Notes: generated by a model not told the origin, from the sequence alone. Positions 40,484 to 53,141 are shown, counted from the first letter of the stretch. The stretch: DNA of 64,000 nucleotides from Edaphochlamys debaryana (GCA_016858145.1 JAEHOE010000145.1:248001-312000), one strand, 5' to 3'. Made by a program: numbers and translations.

Positions 40484-41057
40484 GCTGGAGGAATTCAACT
40501 ACATCATCCAACACAAACCCGGCAAGACCAACGTGGTCGCTGACGCCATCAGCCGCCGCCCGGACCTCCGCGCATGCGCAGTCACGGTCTCCACGATCCG
40601 CCCTGCCGATGACATAGCCGATGCCATCCGCGTAGGCTACCGGCAAGACGAGCAGTACTGTGAGCACCGCGCGCAGGCCATTGCCGACCCCAACTGCCCA
40701 TTCAAGCTCTACAAGGGCCTGCTCTACTACGAGCCCCCAGGCGCCCTACGAGCTCGCCTGTACATTCCTGACATCCCCGGCCTACGCACCAAGCTGCTGG
40801 CCGAAGCACACGACATCATCACCGCAGGTCACCTCGGCACGGCCAAAACGCAGGCACGCCTCGCCCGGCTCTTCTACTGGCCCCGCATGGAGCAGACTGT
40901 CGCCGCCTACGTGCAGTCCTGCCCCTCGTGCCAGCGCAACAAGCCCCGCCCAGGCAAGACCCCCGGTCAATCCAAGCCTCTCCCCATTCCGGACAGGCCC
41001 TGGCAATCGATCTCCATGGACCTCATCACGCAGCTGCCGGTGAGCCACCGTGGGTGA
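40484..41057 (+). pseudogene. pol: pol part 2 of copy A: integrase N-terminal half
   Basis: The frame continues +1 to part 1: [18 protein letters not shown] ends the RNase H/connection region, then comes the HHCC zinc domain of integrase (AHDIITAGH..., CPSC, about 40806-40935) and the start of the catalytic core (SMDLITQLP). The open frame technically starts at 40245, but the part before 40470 is out of frame. It ends prematurely because of one extra G in the run at 41053-41055, not present in copy B. Confidence 0.85.
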
Positions 41058-42123
41058 CGACACCATCGCAGTCTTCGTGGACAGATTCAGCAAAATGATC
41101 AAAGTCATTCCATGCAAGACCAGCATCGACGCCAAGTACCTGGCCGAGATAGCCTACGACTGGGTGTTCCAAACCTTCGGACACCCCGAGTCCATCGTGT
41201 CGGACCGAGACTCCAAGTTCACCAGCACCTTCTGGCAGACCCTATTCGAACTGTCGGGCACTCGCCTCGACATGTCCTCTGCCTATCACCCCCAGACCGA
41301 CGGGCAGACCGAGCGTGCCAACCGCACCCTCGAAGAGATGCTCCGCCACTACGTCAACGCCCACCAGAACAACTGGGATGACGTGCTGCCCGCCCTCGAA
41401 TTCGCCTACAACTCCTCGGTCCACGCCTCCACCGGCTTCACGCCGTTCAAGCTCGCCCTCGGCTACGAGCCCAACACGCCGCTGTCCCTTCTCGCGAAGC
41501 ACCCCAACTGGGAGCCCGCCAACCGGTCAGCCGCCACCATGATGCTCGACCGAGAGCTTGCCCGCAACCTGGCGAAGGTCCACGTCCGCGCTGCCCAGCA
41601 GCGTCAGGCCCGGTGCAATGACACCCGGATGCGCCCGCTCACCTTAAAGGCAGGCGACAAGGTGCTGCTCTCCACCGCACACCTCAAGCTGAAGACAGGC
41701 TCATCCAGGAACAAGTTCAATGCCCGATACGTCGGACCCTTCACCATCGAGACCATGGTCAACCAGAACGCAGCCAGGCTCAAGCTGCCCAAGCACATGC
41801 AGATCCATCCCGTGGTCAACATCGCCCAACTCAGACCCTACAAGGACGGCACCGACCGCTTCCCCGAGCGCGCCGAGGCCAACCAGGCCCCTGAGCCCTA
41901 CATCAACGAGCAAGGCGCCATCTTCTACGAAGTGGAAGCGATCCTCAACCGCCAGATCACGCCCCACACCAAGCGCGTGACATACCTGGTCAAGTTCCGC
42001 GGCCAGGACGCCCACGAGAACCTCTACATCGACGAAGCCACCCTGCTGGAGGATGTTCCGGAGCTGATCGCCGAGTACGAGAAGAAGCACCCGAGGAGCG
42101 CATCGAAGCAGCGAAAGCGATAA
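41050..42123 (+). CDS. pol: pol part 3 of copy A: integrase core and chromodomain
   Basis: 357 codons. The integrase catalytic core shows [18 protein letters not shown] and the [13 protein letters not shown] motif that supplies the last acidic residue. A GPF/Y-like region (RYVGPFTIE) follows, and a C-terminal chromodomain ([11 protein letters not shown], then [10 protein letters not shown], about 41929-42090) that targets chromovirus integration to chromatin marks. The frame is displaced from part 2 by the +1 G at 41053, so it is not translated as part of a normal polyprotein. Confidence 0.9.
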   Translation: MGDDTIAVFVDRFSKMIKVIPCKTSIDAKYLAEIAYDWVFQTFGHPESIVSDRDSKFTSTFWQTLFELSGTRLDMSSAYHPQTDGQTERANRTLEEMLRHYVNAHQNNWDDVLPALEFAYNSSVHASTGFTPFKLALGYEPNTPLSLLAKHPNWEPANRSAATMMLDRELARNLAKVHVRAAQQRQARCNDTRMRPLTLKAGDKVLLSTAHLKLKTGSSRNKFNARYVGPFTIETMVNQNAARLKLPKHMQIHPVVNIAQLRPYKDGTDRFPERAEANQAPEPYINEQGAIFYEVEAILNRQITPHTKRVTYLVKFRGQDAHENLYIDEATLLEDVPELIAEYEKKHPRSASKQRKR

Positions 42124-42242
42124 GGAGAGAGATGAGCTGAGCTGCTAGGTACCGCAAGGGTTGAGATGTACTGAGCCTAGGTTAGGAAGTTCTCGGATGC
42201 GTTGCATGGGTAGGTAGGACAGTTGCGAGGACGCAACATTCA

Positions 42243-42257
42243 GTAGAGGGGGGATGA
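42243..42257 (+). promoter_or_regulatory. polypurine tract
   Basis: A purine run, tagaggggggatga, sits immediately before the 3' LTR, in the position of the plus-strand primer. Copy B has the same with a slightly different G run (about 53262-53275). Confidence 0.75.
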
Positions 42258-42634
42258 TGAAGTGAGGCGCGTCGCCGACTCGGAAATCGTCGGGATGCTT
42301 GCACAACCCGACTTGCACAATTCCCAATAGAAGTGATATCGTTGGATAGATCACGAAGAGACGATGACAATGGTGTTCATGGTAGCGTGCGAAGCGTAGA
42401 GACGAAGGAACTCGCGTGCAAGCCTCTAGAGACGCTCGTCCAGTTCATGGGCCCGATGAAGGCAAGTGTACGGCGCAATAGTCACTTAAATACGCGCTCC
42501 GCGCGCCCCAGACGGCATTCCCAACCTATACCCGACTCAATTAGCTCTGTAACGACTAAGATAGAGAAGCCTCGCTCCCGAGCCCCCTTCGAGTCTCCAT
42601 CGATCGGCATCGCTCCAGCGACCGCTTCTCTTCA
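42258..42634 (+). repeat. 3' LTR of copy A (377 bp)
   Basis: TG...CA, 377 bp, followed by the target duplication CGGGC (42635-42639). By eye identical to the 3' LTR of copy B. Confidence 0.95.
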
Positions 42635-42814
42635 CGGGCGCAGGTCGGCCGTGGCTTGTGGCAGAGTACAGAGAAAAAATTACCGAGGTCCAGTTGAAGA
42701 ACTGCGTACCTGGGCATGTGGGACCCAGCAAGGGAAACCCATCGCTCCATCGCTCCATCGCTCCATCGCTCCAGCGACGGCTTCTCTTCACGGGCGCCGG
42801 TCGGCCGTGGCTTG
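42600..42814 (+). repeat. tandem duplication of LTR end plus flank
   Basis: The last part of the LTR ('gctccagcgaccgcttctct'), the flank 'cgggcgcaggtcggccgtgg', and about 100 bp of the membrane-gene tail occur once and then again from about 42740. Between them four 'catcgctc' units have expanded (42739-42770). This extra copy exists only at the junction of the two 11-kb units. Confidence 0.8.
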
Positions 42815-44494
42815 TGGCAGAGTACAGAGAAAAAATTACCGAGGTCCAGTTGAAGAACTGCGTACCTGGGCATGTGGGACCCAGCAAGGGAAAGGTATGA
42901 GGGGCTGAAGGAACATGTATGGGACCCAGTAAAGTTGTAATGAGGAAGGGAGTGGGAGTGGGAGTGGGGCTGGGGGCGGGGGCGACATGTATGCGACGTG
43001 CCTGCCACGTGGCGTGAACTTGCTGTCGTGGTCCCCTCCGCAAAGACGTCATGATTTTAAAAAGAACGCGCGTGTGAGAGCAGTCGATGCAGTCGAAGTG
43101 CGGTGTGTGTCAGTAGCGAAGTCCAGTGTGATCGATTGATGACGGTATGAGCTGCAGCAAGTTCTGCAATAGAGCTCAAACATACTTGTGTTCACGGTTG
43201 TGTCCTTTTGGTCGCCCGGCCACACATTTCGCGATGAACTTCTCGGCTTTGCCGTCAGTCGTCGGAGGTCGTCAATAGCTGGCGAGCGACGCCAAAGCAA
43301 GGTGAGTTTGGTGCCTAGAAGATTTTTGAGGACCTTATGTGAGGACCGTGAAAATTTTCGACAGGGGGGAGGAGAGGGAAATGGGTACCGTTGGGACCCA
43401 GAAAGAGGCGAGCGTGAAATGCGTACCCAGGGGGAGTCGGGTTTTAGAAATGCGTACATGTCATGCAGGGCAGCAGTCGTTGGGACCCAGCAAGAAGGCA
43501 GGCGCCGTGGACTTGAGGGGACCCAGCAAGAGTGCACCGTCCTCCACCGCCTGCCTGAGGCGAGTGCAACGAGTTGCAAAAGAGTGCGGCCTGAAATGGA
43601 TTGTGACTGGACGTGGCTGGACTGGAATGTATGTGCCGAATCGGAGTGGTGTCATGCTCGTTAGTCGCGCAACCAAAGAAGCTTTTCACTCCACTTAGAA
43701 AAGCACAGTGCCTTCCTTTGCTGCTGACTGCCGGTCGATTGTCAACAGTGGAGGATAAATAGCAAGCTGCTGCTGCCTTGATGGCCGGCGGAGAGCTCGC
43801 GACGCTTTTATTAGCAGCCGCTGGCAGCAGGCACTGATTTGTGCCTGTAGGCATGTCAGGGTCGGACGTTGCACGCCACTTGCGAGCATTTTCAGGCAGC
43901 AGGCCTGAGGCGCTGCGACCTTTCGGGGGGCCGCAACGTGGCAAGTTTTCGTTGCATGTTCAGGTTGGACGTATAAATTCCATCGCTTCAAAAGTGCTGG
44001 TAAGCTACGTTTCGCAGCCGGAAGTACTGAGGACCAGAATGTTGGCGTCGCGCCGGCACGCATGCGTGGCCATTGTCAGTTGATGACATGTGAGGTCCTC
44101 AGGAGCGTTCACGCGCGTTTGTCGGCTAAGAGCGAATGCGGAGTTCCTCAAACAAACAATGGTAGTAGCTTGCATGCACCCAAGCCAGGTGTCCATACAT
44201 TTCCTACGTTTTCGCTCGGTTCCCACCAGCGGTTCTTATGTTCTGCTGGCTGCGGATGTGGAGCAAGTAGTTCGAGCTTCTTTGCAAGGTGAGCTGTGCT
44301 GCATGTTGTCGTGCGTGCAGAGCCAAAAGGCCAGCAGTGGTGCTGGTGTGCGTGTTAAGCCTCCTGTCGCCTGCGGTTCCTGCTGCCCTGTCCCCCCACG
44401 CACCTGCCCAGCAATACTGATGATGCTCGCATGACTGTGTCCGTCTCCGCCAGGTTAATACTGTGTTTGCTGGAGCCATCCTGGCGTCCTGGTC

Positions 44495-46463
44495 ATGTGG
44501 AGGTACAAGGGTGAACACTTCTCGATGGTGAGTGTCCGTGCATGGTGCCTGCTGCCTGTGCGTTCCAGATGCGTTGGTCCCCGCAAGAACAAATGAACCC
44601 ATGCAACCAATCCATCCATGCTGGCCAGGGCGACGGTGCATGGCGGGGAACTAAGGTGCTGGGCAGCACCATCGAGCAGTGGCGCTCCGGGCTGATGGCT
44701 CTCATGATGGGCTCACTGCTGCTGGCACCCCTCGCACTGTTCATGTGGCCCTGCCTTCTCACGTCAGCACTGGTGGTCCTGTCGTTGTACGTGTCCTGTA
44801 CATACGGATGGGTGCAGACCGGTGAGTGCAGGGCGACGGAGGTGCACGCCATTTACAGTGAGTAGCGTTGGTTTATCACCCTGTTTCGTCCATCTGCTGC
44901 AGAGGTTCTGGTGAGTACCGTTTGAGCATCACACAGCAGCAGAGGCCCCGTCTGCCGCTTTGAAGGGAAGTGTTGCTGCGTGTCTGATATATTTGCAGGC
45001 CGCTGGTTTGGTGGACTTGCGATGCGACGGTGTCTTGTGTATCATCGCCGCCACCAATGTTATCGTGCTTACTTGGACTGCGCATCTCGGGGGCTACGGC
45101 CCTGCTGCCCTTTGGATTGGTGGCAGTGGTTGGCGGCACGTTTCACATATTGCGCCCGGCAGGTGAGCAACAAAGAGCGGAAGCATGCATGTATGCTCAT
45201 CAGTAGAACTGTCCGGCGGCATTTGATCAAAGTGCGACATGAACCTGTGCATGCACAGCGTCTGCGCTGGTGACGTGGATGTTCCGCGACACCCGGTCGT
45301 TTCACGCTGAGGGCGCGGGTGTTGAGGGCACGGAGCTTGCCCCAGCTGGGAGCGTCAGAGTGGTTAAGGTGGTACATCTCAGCACGATTGTCACAGCCGT
45401 GCTCTCCCCATGGCCATGTGCTGCGTGGCCCTTGTCCTGCGTTTTGTGGGGTAGGTGACAAGGAGCGGGGTGCTCCTAGGTAGTAGCATGATAGATTGCG
45501 TATGCCTGAACGATGGGGCAGGGCGAAACCCATCACGTCTTGCGTCACCTGCCTGCCCTCTCATACTTGATACGCAGTGTGTGTTGCACAGTATGCATGT
45601 GAGGAGAAGCAGCGGTCATACTTCTGGCTGGGCCGCGATTACTGGCAACGCATAAGCGCTACTGCCACGTACAGCTGGGCCGGTGGTGTAATGGGGTGCC
45701 TGCCGGCAGTTGTCAGCTTTGCAGAGCAGATGCTGCAATGGAACCCGGTCATCAGCGTCCTGCTACTGTTTGCGGGTGAGACGAGCTTCATTTGAATCCG
45801 CCCGGCATCCACATTATTCCATCTCTTGGAAGAAGATGACCTGACCTGCACATGCACGCTTCGTCCCTTAATGACGCACAGGCGTCACCATGTGGTCGTG
45901 CGAAGCTGCCATGCAATTCTTCGATCGTCCTCTGCACATCACAACCATTGCTGTCCCAGTTGCGTATGCTCTGGTCGGTACCTCAATCATTGGATGCTGC
46001 TATGCCGTGCCATGGGGCTGGCCAGCGCTCCACGTTGCTGCTGCGCTTGCTGCTGGTAAGAGAAGTTCGTTGAGAACACCTTAGTATGATGTATTGCTCT
46101 AAATTCGCCCCGTGCCCTGCTACTGTTCACGCAGGGGTGACCACGCTGTGCATGTGGAGGAATTGGCCCGACACCAAAGCTAGAATAAAGGTACTTGTGC
46201 CTGCAATGGTGGCCCCACTGGCCGCTATGTCGACCTGCATAGTTGGTGTTGCTTACGTGGACGACCGCCACGTGCCGGCACCCATCATTCTGCTTGCTAC
46301 CGTACTGGCCACATGTAAGTTGACGGGCTAGTGAGACTCGCTTCGTTGTGTTTGCAAGCGTTCTGCCATGACCAAATCGTTTGCGTGACTGTGGGATGAA
46401 CGGCCCGCGTGTTAGGCTGCGCGGTGCTGCACGCATGGCGACAGGGTGTCTTTGCCATGCTTG
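44495..46463 (+). pseudogene. membrane-protein gene copy 3, broken
   Basis: Copy of copy 2 at +11,018 with the same two lesions: the 5-nt deletion in the fourth exon equivalent (about 45057) and the missing 3' end after 'atgcttg' (46463). A few private substitutions occur (for example 'aaggtggtacat' near 45367). It is therefore a duplicate of an already dead gene, not an independent loss. Confidence 0.85.
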
Positions 46464-46836
46464 CAGAGTACAGAGAAAAAATTACCGAGGTCCAGTTGAA
46501 GAACTGCGTACCTGGGCATGTGGGACCCAGCAAGGGAAAGGTATGAGGGGCTGAAGGAACATGTATGGGACCCAGTAAAGTTGTAATGAGGAAGGGAGTG
46601 GGAGTGGGAGTGGGGCTGGGGGCGGGGGCGACATGTATGCGACGTGCCTGCCACGTGGCGTGAACTTGCTGTCGTGGTCCCCTCCGCAAAGACGTCATGA
46701 TTTTAAAAAGAACGCGCGTGTGAGAGCAGTCGATGCAGTCGAAGTGCGGTGTGTGTCAGTAGCGAAGTCCAGTGTGATCGATTGATGACGGTATGACGGT
46801 ATGACGGTCGAGCGTGCAGCAATGCCGCGGCCGGGC

Positions 46837-47213
46837 TGAAGTGAGGCGCGTTGCCGACTCGGAAATCGTCGGGATGCTTGCACAACCCGACTTGCACAAT
46901 TCCCAATAGAAGTAATATCGTTGGATAGATCACGAAGAGACGATGACAATGGTGCTCATGGTAGCGTGCGAAGCGTAGAGACGAAGGAACTCGCGTGCAA
47001 GCCTCTAGAGACGCTCGTCCAGTTCATGGGCCCGATGAAGGCAAGTGTACGGCGCAATAGTCACTTAAATACGCGCTCCGCGCGCCCCAGACGGCATTCC
47101 CAACCTATTCCCGACTCAATTAGCTCTGTAACGACTAAGATAGAGAAGCCTCGCTCCCGAGCCCCCTTCGAGTCTCCATCGATCGGCATCGCTCCAGCGA
47201 CCGCTTCTCTTCA
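46837..47213 (+). repeat. 5' LTR of copy B (377 bp)
   Basis: TG...CA. Relative to copy A's 5' LTR it has about three private substitutions (for example 'cgttgccgac' and 'gaagtaatatcg'). Confidence 0.95.
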
Positions 47214-48136
47214 GTGGTAAGCGGGACCACGACCCTCGACCTTGTTCGCAGATCATCCAAGGTGCTCAAGAGCGACCGTCGACACCAAGAGCGGCGCGAC
47301 CAAGTTCCCTAAGACGTTTCGCGAACCCCACAGGCCCAAACAAGTCGCGACCCACCAAAACGCCCAAGATACGCTTCCGCTCCCTTCTCGCAGATACATA
47401 CCGTTGCTCGCAGGCCGTTAGAGCGTTTGCGCTAAGTCGCTAACACCAGCGCGACCTCGCGAGCCCCAAAAACTTCAAGTCGCGGAGTCCTCCCCCCTGC
47501 AGGTCACCCTCCCTTCGGTTCGCAAGCCAAACATTTCCCTCCCACCCACCCGGGCCTCCGTAGACTCGAACCGCTGACCCCAAGGTTACGTCCGCGCAAG
47601 ACCCACCTGCAAGAAGGAAGTCTCCCCAGTCCAAGGTGTGCACCGCAGATTCCCCTTAACTGCAGGTTTACTCCTGCTGCAGGCCCCCCCCCTCGCGCAG
47701 GACCCAACACCGACCGCCTCCGCCCCCGCCCTCCCACCCCTGCTAGTCTCAACTTCGCAGGTTATCAGGGCGCAGGCGCCGGTCAACAAGGCTGCAGCCC
47801 CCGCAGGCTCAGACTCCCAGACCAAGCCCAACTCTACTGGAGTTCCCCCTGCCCCCTGCCTGCTCAAGACCACGGCTGAGAGCTCCAACTCCCCGCCACC
47901 GTCTTGCAATGCAGGCCACTCCCCCAACTCCACCGTGAAGCTGCTGGTGTCTGCTAATCCCAAAGCAGGCGGACGAGGATACATTCCCCTCCGTGATAGG
48001 ATTAGGAAACTAGCAGTACCCGACCCCGTGGTGGTAGTCCGCAGGAGTAGCAGGTTGGCAGCCAAGGCACAAGCCAAGGCTCAAAGCTAAGGTGCAGGTC
48101 TAGGCTACCAACTTGTAACAACCAAGAGGAGAGACT

Positions 48137-49307
48137 ATGGCCCTGTCCCGTCAGTCCTCCATGGGAGAGGTGGAGCAGCCACCCCCCCAACCCAGCTCAG
48201 TCCGCAGGCCCCCAGCCTTCCAACACGGGCCCACAGGACGCAACCAACCAGCTGGATGCTCTCAGCAGGCTCCTCCCCGGAGCCCTTCAGGCCCTCCTCC
48301 CCCAAATCGTACAGGAGGTTCACCGCCTGATCCAATCCCCTGTCAACTCGGCAGCACAGCAGGCCGCCACGGCCACTGCATCGCAGGTCGTGCAAAACAC
48401 TGCGTCCCACATCGCCCAGACCGCCGCCACGCAGGCTGCTCTCCAGGCCATGAACGCCCCCTTCCAGGCGGTGCTCATGAAGGACGTGCTCAAGCACATC
48501 AAGCCAGACCAGTTCAGCGGCAACCCCAAGACGGACAAGATCAAGTGGGACGAGTTTGAGTACAAAATCAACGGGTACTTCAACACCCTGCAGGTGCCCC
48601 CAGGCAACCGCATGCACGCCCTCCCCCACCTCCTCACAGGAGACGCAAGCCTGTACTTCAGGGTCAACATCGAGCCCCGCCAGCCGCCGCCCACCTACGA
48701 CGAGGCCATGGCCGAGCTGCGGCTCAAGTTCTCCGATCCCCTGCAGGCAGAGAAGTCGCGCGCCCAGCTGGCCCGCGTCACATTCAAGGGCTCCGTGTCG
48801 CAGCTGATCAACCACATCGACAAGCTGTGCCTACACATCCCCGACGTCTCCGAGGCGGAGAAGCGTGACAAGCTCATGCGCGCGCTGCCGCAGGACATCC
48901 GCGTCGCCCTCACCCTGCAGGGCATGCACAACGCGTCGTACGCGGACCTCAGCGCCAAGGCGGAGCTGCTCGACCACACCCTCGCCCAGACGAAGGGCCA
49001 CGACCGCAGCGATGGCTACGACAAGAAGGGCAACGGCAACGGCAAGAAGGGGTACAAGAAGGGCGACTTCGAGCGCCGCAACAACAACCACGGCAACAGC
49101 CCCGGCTCCGAGGCCATGGAGCTCAATGCCATCGACACCCGCAAGTTCGTGCCCAAGGGCAACAACAAGCCCGACGCCCCCATCGGCAAGCTGACGGACG
49201 CCGAGCGCTCCCACCTGCTCGCCAACAACGGCTGCCTCCGCTGCCGCCAGCTCGGGCACACCAAGGACGCGTGCCCCAAGTTCTCCCGCCAGGGAAACGG
49301 CAAGTAG
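48137..49307 (+). pseudogene. gag: gag of copy B, frameshifted
   Basis: The ATG at 48137 corresponds to copy A's gag start, but a C7 run at 48182-48188 (one more C than copy A) shifts the frame after about 15 codons. The original gag frame is then open again through the capsid-like part and zinc knuckle to 49307, with the -1 frameshift signal preserved at 49292-49348. Confidence 0.88.
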
Positions 49308-51502
49308 ACCCGTGCGGGTCTACCGGCGCGTCAGCGCCGCCGCACGGGCCTGATGCCCACACCCGGGCCGGGTCCCAACCCCCTGCTCTGCAGGTTGACA
49401 ACGCCCGGAACACACACCCCGATCCTCAGATTCCGGACAAAACCCCCGCCAAGGGCCCCCCTGCCCAACCGCCCCTACAGGCCAAAACGCAGGGCTCACC
49501 CAAGGCACCCCTGACCAAAGGCACCCCCGCCCAACCGCCCGAGCCGCCCACGGCAAAGGCCAAAACGCAGGGCGCACCCCAGGTCACCCCGGCTAAGGAG
49601 GCTACTACCCCTCCGAAGTCCCCCAAGCCAACGGCCCCCCACATACTGAAGCTGCACAGTGTGAAGCTCACCCCCAAAAAGCAACAGATCATCTTCAAGG
49701 GTATTGTATGCGGACGCAAGGCCCGAGTGCTTGTCGACGGTGGCGCCACTGGTGACTTCGTCGACACCACCTGGATGCGCAAGAAGGAGACGAAGGGTGC
49801 CAAGCTGGTCCACGACACCTTCGTGCGACTCATCAACGGCATCACCCAGCCATGCACCCACGCCCTACCCAACGCGTCAATCGTGTTAGGACGTGCCAAC
49901 CCCCACAGGAGCACCGCAACGCTAACGGTCACCGACCTAGGTGACTTTGATGTGGTGCTGGGCAAACCCTGGCTGGCCCGGTTCAACCCGGTCATCGACT
50001 GGCGCACCAACTCGCTCACGTTCACAGAGAACCGAGCCAAACCCCTGACCATCCAGGCGGATACGCACGAGTCCCTGCAGGCCTCAGACCCTCACGTCAT
50101 TTCCGCCTTGCAGTTCAAACGGCTCGTCCGGTCCAAGCAGACAATACACTACAACCTGGCGGTCATCAAAGAGGTCCCCTCAGATGAAGAAGGCAAGCCC
50201 CCCGTCGTCGACCTTAAACCCATCCTCGACCAGTTTGCCGACGTCTTCACCGAGCCCTCGGGCATGCCACCCGAGCGAGCTATCGACCACAAGATCGACC
50301 TCGACACCAATGTCCCCATGAGCCGTAACTCCTACCGCATGTTGCAGGAGGAACTAACCGAGCTCAAGAAGCAACTAGAGGCCCTCCTCGAAAAGGGATA
50401 CATCCGACCCAGCGTCTCACCCTACGGGTCCCCAGTCCTCTTCGCCAGCAAAAAGGACGGTGGTCTAAGGATGTGTATCGATTACATGGCCCTAAACAAA
50501 GCCACGATCCGGAACGTCTACCCCCTGCCCCGGATAGACGAGCTACTCGACCGCCTCCACGGCGCCAAGGTCTTCAGCAAGATTGACCTTCAATCGGGGT
50601 ACCACCAGATACGTATCGCGGAAGAGGACATCCCCAAGACCGCTATCAACACCCGTTACGGTCACTACGAGTTCACGGTCATGCCCTTCGGCTTGACTAA
50701 TGCCCCCGCGACCTTTCAGCGCCTTATGAATGATATCTACAGGCCCCTCCTTGATGAATGCGTCCTCGTGTACCTGGACGATATCCTCATCTACTCCAAA
50801 ACAGAGGAGGAACACAAACAACACGTAGCCAAGGTACTGGAGCTCCTCCGGGAACACAAGCTCCACGCCAAGGCCAGCAAGTGCGCCTTCGGACTCGACA
50901 AGATCGACTTCCTGGGCCACGTGGTGAGCGCCAACGGCATCTCCGCCGACCCGCGCAAGATCCAAGCCATCAAGGACTGGCCCAAGCTCAAGACGGTCAC
51001 CGACCTCCGGTCCTTCCTCGGCCTCGCGCAGTACTATCGGCGGATGGTCAAGTCGTTCGCGCAGATCGCCGCCCCTCTCACCAACCTACTCGCAGGCCAA
51101 GAAAACAAGAAAGGCAGCAAGCAAGAGCTGACTGCCTGGAACAAGGAGTGCGACAAGGCCTTCCAAGCCCTCAAAGACGCACTCACGTCCGCCCCCGTCA
51201 TGGCAGCCCCTGACCCGAACCTCCCGTTCACGGTCACCACCGACGCGTCAGACTACGCGACCGGTGGCGTGCTGTCCCAGGTCCAAGGCGGCCTTGAGCG
51301 TGTCATCGCCTACGAGAGCCGCAAGCTCATCCCCGCCGAGCGCAACTACCCCGCACACGACAGGGAGATGCTCGCAGTCACGCACTGCCTCCGTGTGTGG
51401 TGGCACCACCTCAAGGGTCCGCACCCAGTCACCATCTGGACGGACAACTCCGCCGTCTCCAAATTCAAGACCCAGCCCCTCCTCAGCCGCCTGGCTCGCT
51501 GA
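49271..51502 (+). CDS. pol: pol part 1 of copy B: protease, RT, RNase H
   Basis: As in copy [10 protein letters not shown] protease site, YLDDILIYS in the [15 protein letters not shown] in RNase H. One visible difference is Met for Lys in the CIDYKALNK block (50487). It ends at the same premature TGA as copy A (51500-51502). Confidence 0.92.
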   Translation: MPQVLPPGKRQVDPCGSTGASAPPHGPDAHTRAGSQPPALQVDNARNTHPDPQIPDKTPAKGPPAQPPLQAKTQGSPKAPLTKGTPAQPPEPPTAKAKTQGAPQVTPAKEATTPPKSPKPTAPHILKLHSVKLTPKKQQIIFKGIVCGRKARVLVDGGATGDFVDTTWMRKKETKGAKLVHDTFVRLINGITQPCTHALPNASIVLGRANPHRSTATLTVTDLGDFDVVLGKPWLARFNPVIDWRTNSLTFTENRAKPLTIQADTHESLQASDPHVISALQFKRLVRSKQTIHYNLAVIKEVPSDEEGKPPVVDLKPILDQFADVFTEPSGMPPERAIDHKIDLDTNVPMSRNSYRMLQEELTELKKQLEALLEKGYIRPSVSPYGSPVLFASKKDGGLRMCIDYMALNKATIRNVYPLPRIDELLDRLHGAKVFSKIDLQSGYHQIRIAEEDIPKTAINTRYGHYEFTVMPFGLTNAPATFQRLMNDIYRPLLDECVLVYLDDILIYSKTEEEHKQHVAKVLELLREHKLHAKASKCAFGLDKIDFLGHVVSANGISADPRKIQAIKDWPKLKTVTDLRSFLGLAQYYRRMVKSFAQIAAPLTNLLAGQENKKGSKQELTAWNKECDKAFQALKDALTSAPVMAAPDPNLPFTVTTDASDYATGGVLSQVQGGLERVIAYESRKLIPAERNYPAHDREMLAVTHCLRVWWHHLKGPHPVTIWTDNSAVSKFKTQPLLSRLAR
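49292..49348 (+). promoter_or_regulatory. -1 programmed frameshift signal, copy B
   Basis: Same GGGAAAC heptamer and downstream stems as copy A (38273-38329), unchanged. Confidence 0.85.
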
Positions 51503-53141
51503 GCTGGAGGAATTCAACTACATCATCCAACACAAACCCGGCAAGACCAACGTGGTCGCTGACGCCATCAGCCGCCGCCCGGACCTCCGCGCATGCGCAG
51601 TCACGGTCTCCACGATCCGCCCTGCCGATGACATAGCCGATGCCATCCGCGTAGGCTACCGGCAAGACGAGCAGTACTGTGAGCACCGCGCGCAGGCCAT
51701 TGCCGACCCCAACTGCCCATTCAAGCTCTACAAGGGCCTGCTCTACTACGAGCCCCCAGGCGCCCTACGAGCTCGCCTGTACATTCCTGACATCCCCGGC
51801 CTACGCACCAAGCTGCTGGCCGAAGCACACGACATCATCACCGCAGGTCACCTCGGCACGGCCAAAACGCAGGCACGCCTCGCCCGGCTCTTCTACTGGC
51901 CCCGCATGGAGCAGACTGTCGCCGCCTACGTGCAGTCCTGCCCCTCGTGCCAGCGCAACAAGCCCCGCCCAGGCAAGACCCCCGGTCAATCCAAGCCTCT
52001 CCCCATTCCGGACAGGCCCTGGCAATCGATCTCCATGGACCTCATCACGCAGCTGCCGGTGAGCCACCGTGGTGACGACACCATCGCAGTCTTCGTGGAC
52101 AGATTCAGCAAAATGATCAAAGTCATTCCATGCAAGACCAGCATCGACGCCAAGTACCTGGCCGAGATAGCCTACGACTGGGTGTTCCAAACCTTCGGAC
52201 ACCCCGAGTCCATCGTGTCGGACCGAGACTCCAAGTTCACCAGCACCTTCTGGCAGACCCTATTCGAACTGTCGGGCACTCGCCTCGACATGTCCTCTGC
52301 CTATCACCCCCAGACCGACGGGCAGACCGAGCGTGCCAACCGCACCCTCGAAGAGATGCTCCGCCACTACGTCAACGCCCACCAGAACAACTGGGATGAC
52401 GTGCTGCCCGCCCTCAAATTCGCCTACAACTCCTCGGTCCACGCCTCCACCGGCTTCACGCCGTTCAAGCTCGCCCTCGGCTACGAGCCCAACACGCCGC
52501 TGTCCCTTCTCGCGAAGCACCCCAACTGGGAGCCCGCCAACCGGTCAGCCGCCACCATGATGCTCGACCGAGAGCTTGCCCGCAACCTGGCGAAGGTCCA
52601 CGTCCGCGCTGCCCAGCAGCGTCAGGCCCGGTGCAATGACACCCGGATGCGCCCGCTCACCTTAAAGGCAGGCGACAAGGTGCTGCTCTCCACCGCACAC
52701 CTCAAGCTGAAGACAGGCTCATCCAGGAACAAGTTCAATGCCCGATACGTCGGACCCTTCACCATCGAGACCATGGTCAACCAGAACGCAGCCAGGCTCA
52801 AGCTGCCCAAGCACATGCAGATCCATCCCGTGGTCAACATCGCCCAACTCAGACCCTACAAGGACGGCACCGACCGCTTCCCCGAGCGCGCCGAGGCCAA
52901 CCAGGCCCCTGAGCCCTACATCAACGAGCAAGGCGCCATCTTCTACGAAGTGGAAGCGATCCTCAACCGCCAGATCACGCCCCACACCAAGCGCGTGACA
53001 TACCTGGTCAAGTTCCGCGGCCAGGACGCCCACGAGAACCTCTACATCGACGAAGCCACCCTGCTGGAGGATGTTCCGGAGCTGATCGCCGAGTACGAGA
53101 AGAAGCACCCGAGGAGCGCATCGAAGCAGCGAAAGCGATAA
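51264..53141 (+). CDS. pol: pol part 2 of copy B: integrase and chromodomain
   Basis: Biologically meaningful from about 51490, where it resumes the polyprotein in the +1 frame; the earlier part is out of frame. It contains the whole integrase without interruption: HHCC zinc domain, [29 protein letters not shown], and the C-terminal chromodomain ([21 protein letters not shown]). This shows what copy A's two frames looked like before its private +1 G. Confidence 0.9.
   Translation: MACCPRSKAALSVSSPTRAASSSPPSATTPHTTGRCSQSRTASVCGGTTSRVRTQSPSGRTTPPSPNSRPSPSSAAWLAELEEFNYIIQHKPGKTNVVADAISRRPDLRACAVTVSTIRPADDIADAIRVGYRQDEQYCEHRAQAIADPNCPFKLYKGLLYYEPPGALRARLYIPDIPGLRTKLLAEAHDIITAGHLGTAKTQARLARLFYWPRMEQTVAAYVQSCPSCQRNKPRPGKTPGQSKPLPIPDRPWQSISMDLITQLPVSHRGDDTIAVFVDRFSKMIKVIPCKTSIDAKYLAEIAYDWVFQTFGHPESIVSDRDSKFTSTFWQTLFELSGTRLDMSSAYHPQTDGQTERANRTLEEMLRHYVNAHQNNWDDVLPALKFAYNSSVHASTGFTPFKLALGYEPNTPLSLLAKHPNWEPANRSAATMMLDRELARNLAKVHVRAAQQRQARCNDTRMRPLTLKAGDKVLLSTAHLKLKTGSSRNKFNARYVGPFTIETMVNQNAARLKLPKHMQIHPVVNIAQLRPYKDGTDRFPERAEANQAPEPYINEQGAIFYEVEAILNRQITPHTKRVTYLVKFRGQDAHENLYIDEATLLEDVPELIAEYEKKHPRSASKQRKR

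Larger units (their letters stand above)
35819..42634 (+). mobile_element. Ty3/gypsy chromovirus, copy A
   Basis: 6,816 bp with 377-bp LTRs beginning TG and ending CA, a 5-bp target duplication, a primer site after the 5' LTR, gag, protease, RT, RNase H, integrase and a chromodomain, then a purine tract before the 3' LTR. By eye the two LTRs differ at three sites, so insertion is young but not the latest event. gag is intact; pol has a frameshift at about 40470 (shared with copy B) and a private +1 G at 41053-41055, so it cannot move by itself. Confidence 0.95.
31797..42814 (+). repeat. 11,018-bp tandem duplication, unit 1
   Basis: From 'gcagagtacagag' (31797) through membrane-gene copy 2 and retrotransposon A, this unit is repeated at 42815-53677 with a constant offset of 11,018 (11,019 within a stretch that has a 1-nt insertion). 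Differences found by eye are scattered single substitutions and a few 1-nt indels. Both retrotransposons have the same target-site duplication, so the duplication happened after the insertion. Confidence 0.9.

Noticed and set aside
35819..42634. Chromovirus considered as an infectious retrovirus
   Set aside because: No envelope frame after pol; the chromodomain and structure are those of ordinary Ty3/gypsy retrotransposons, and both copies are defective.
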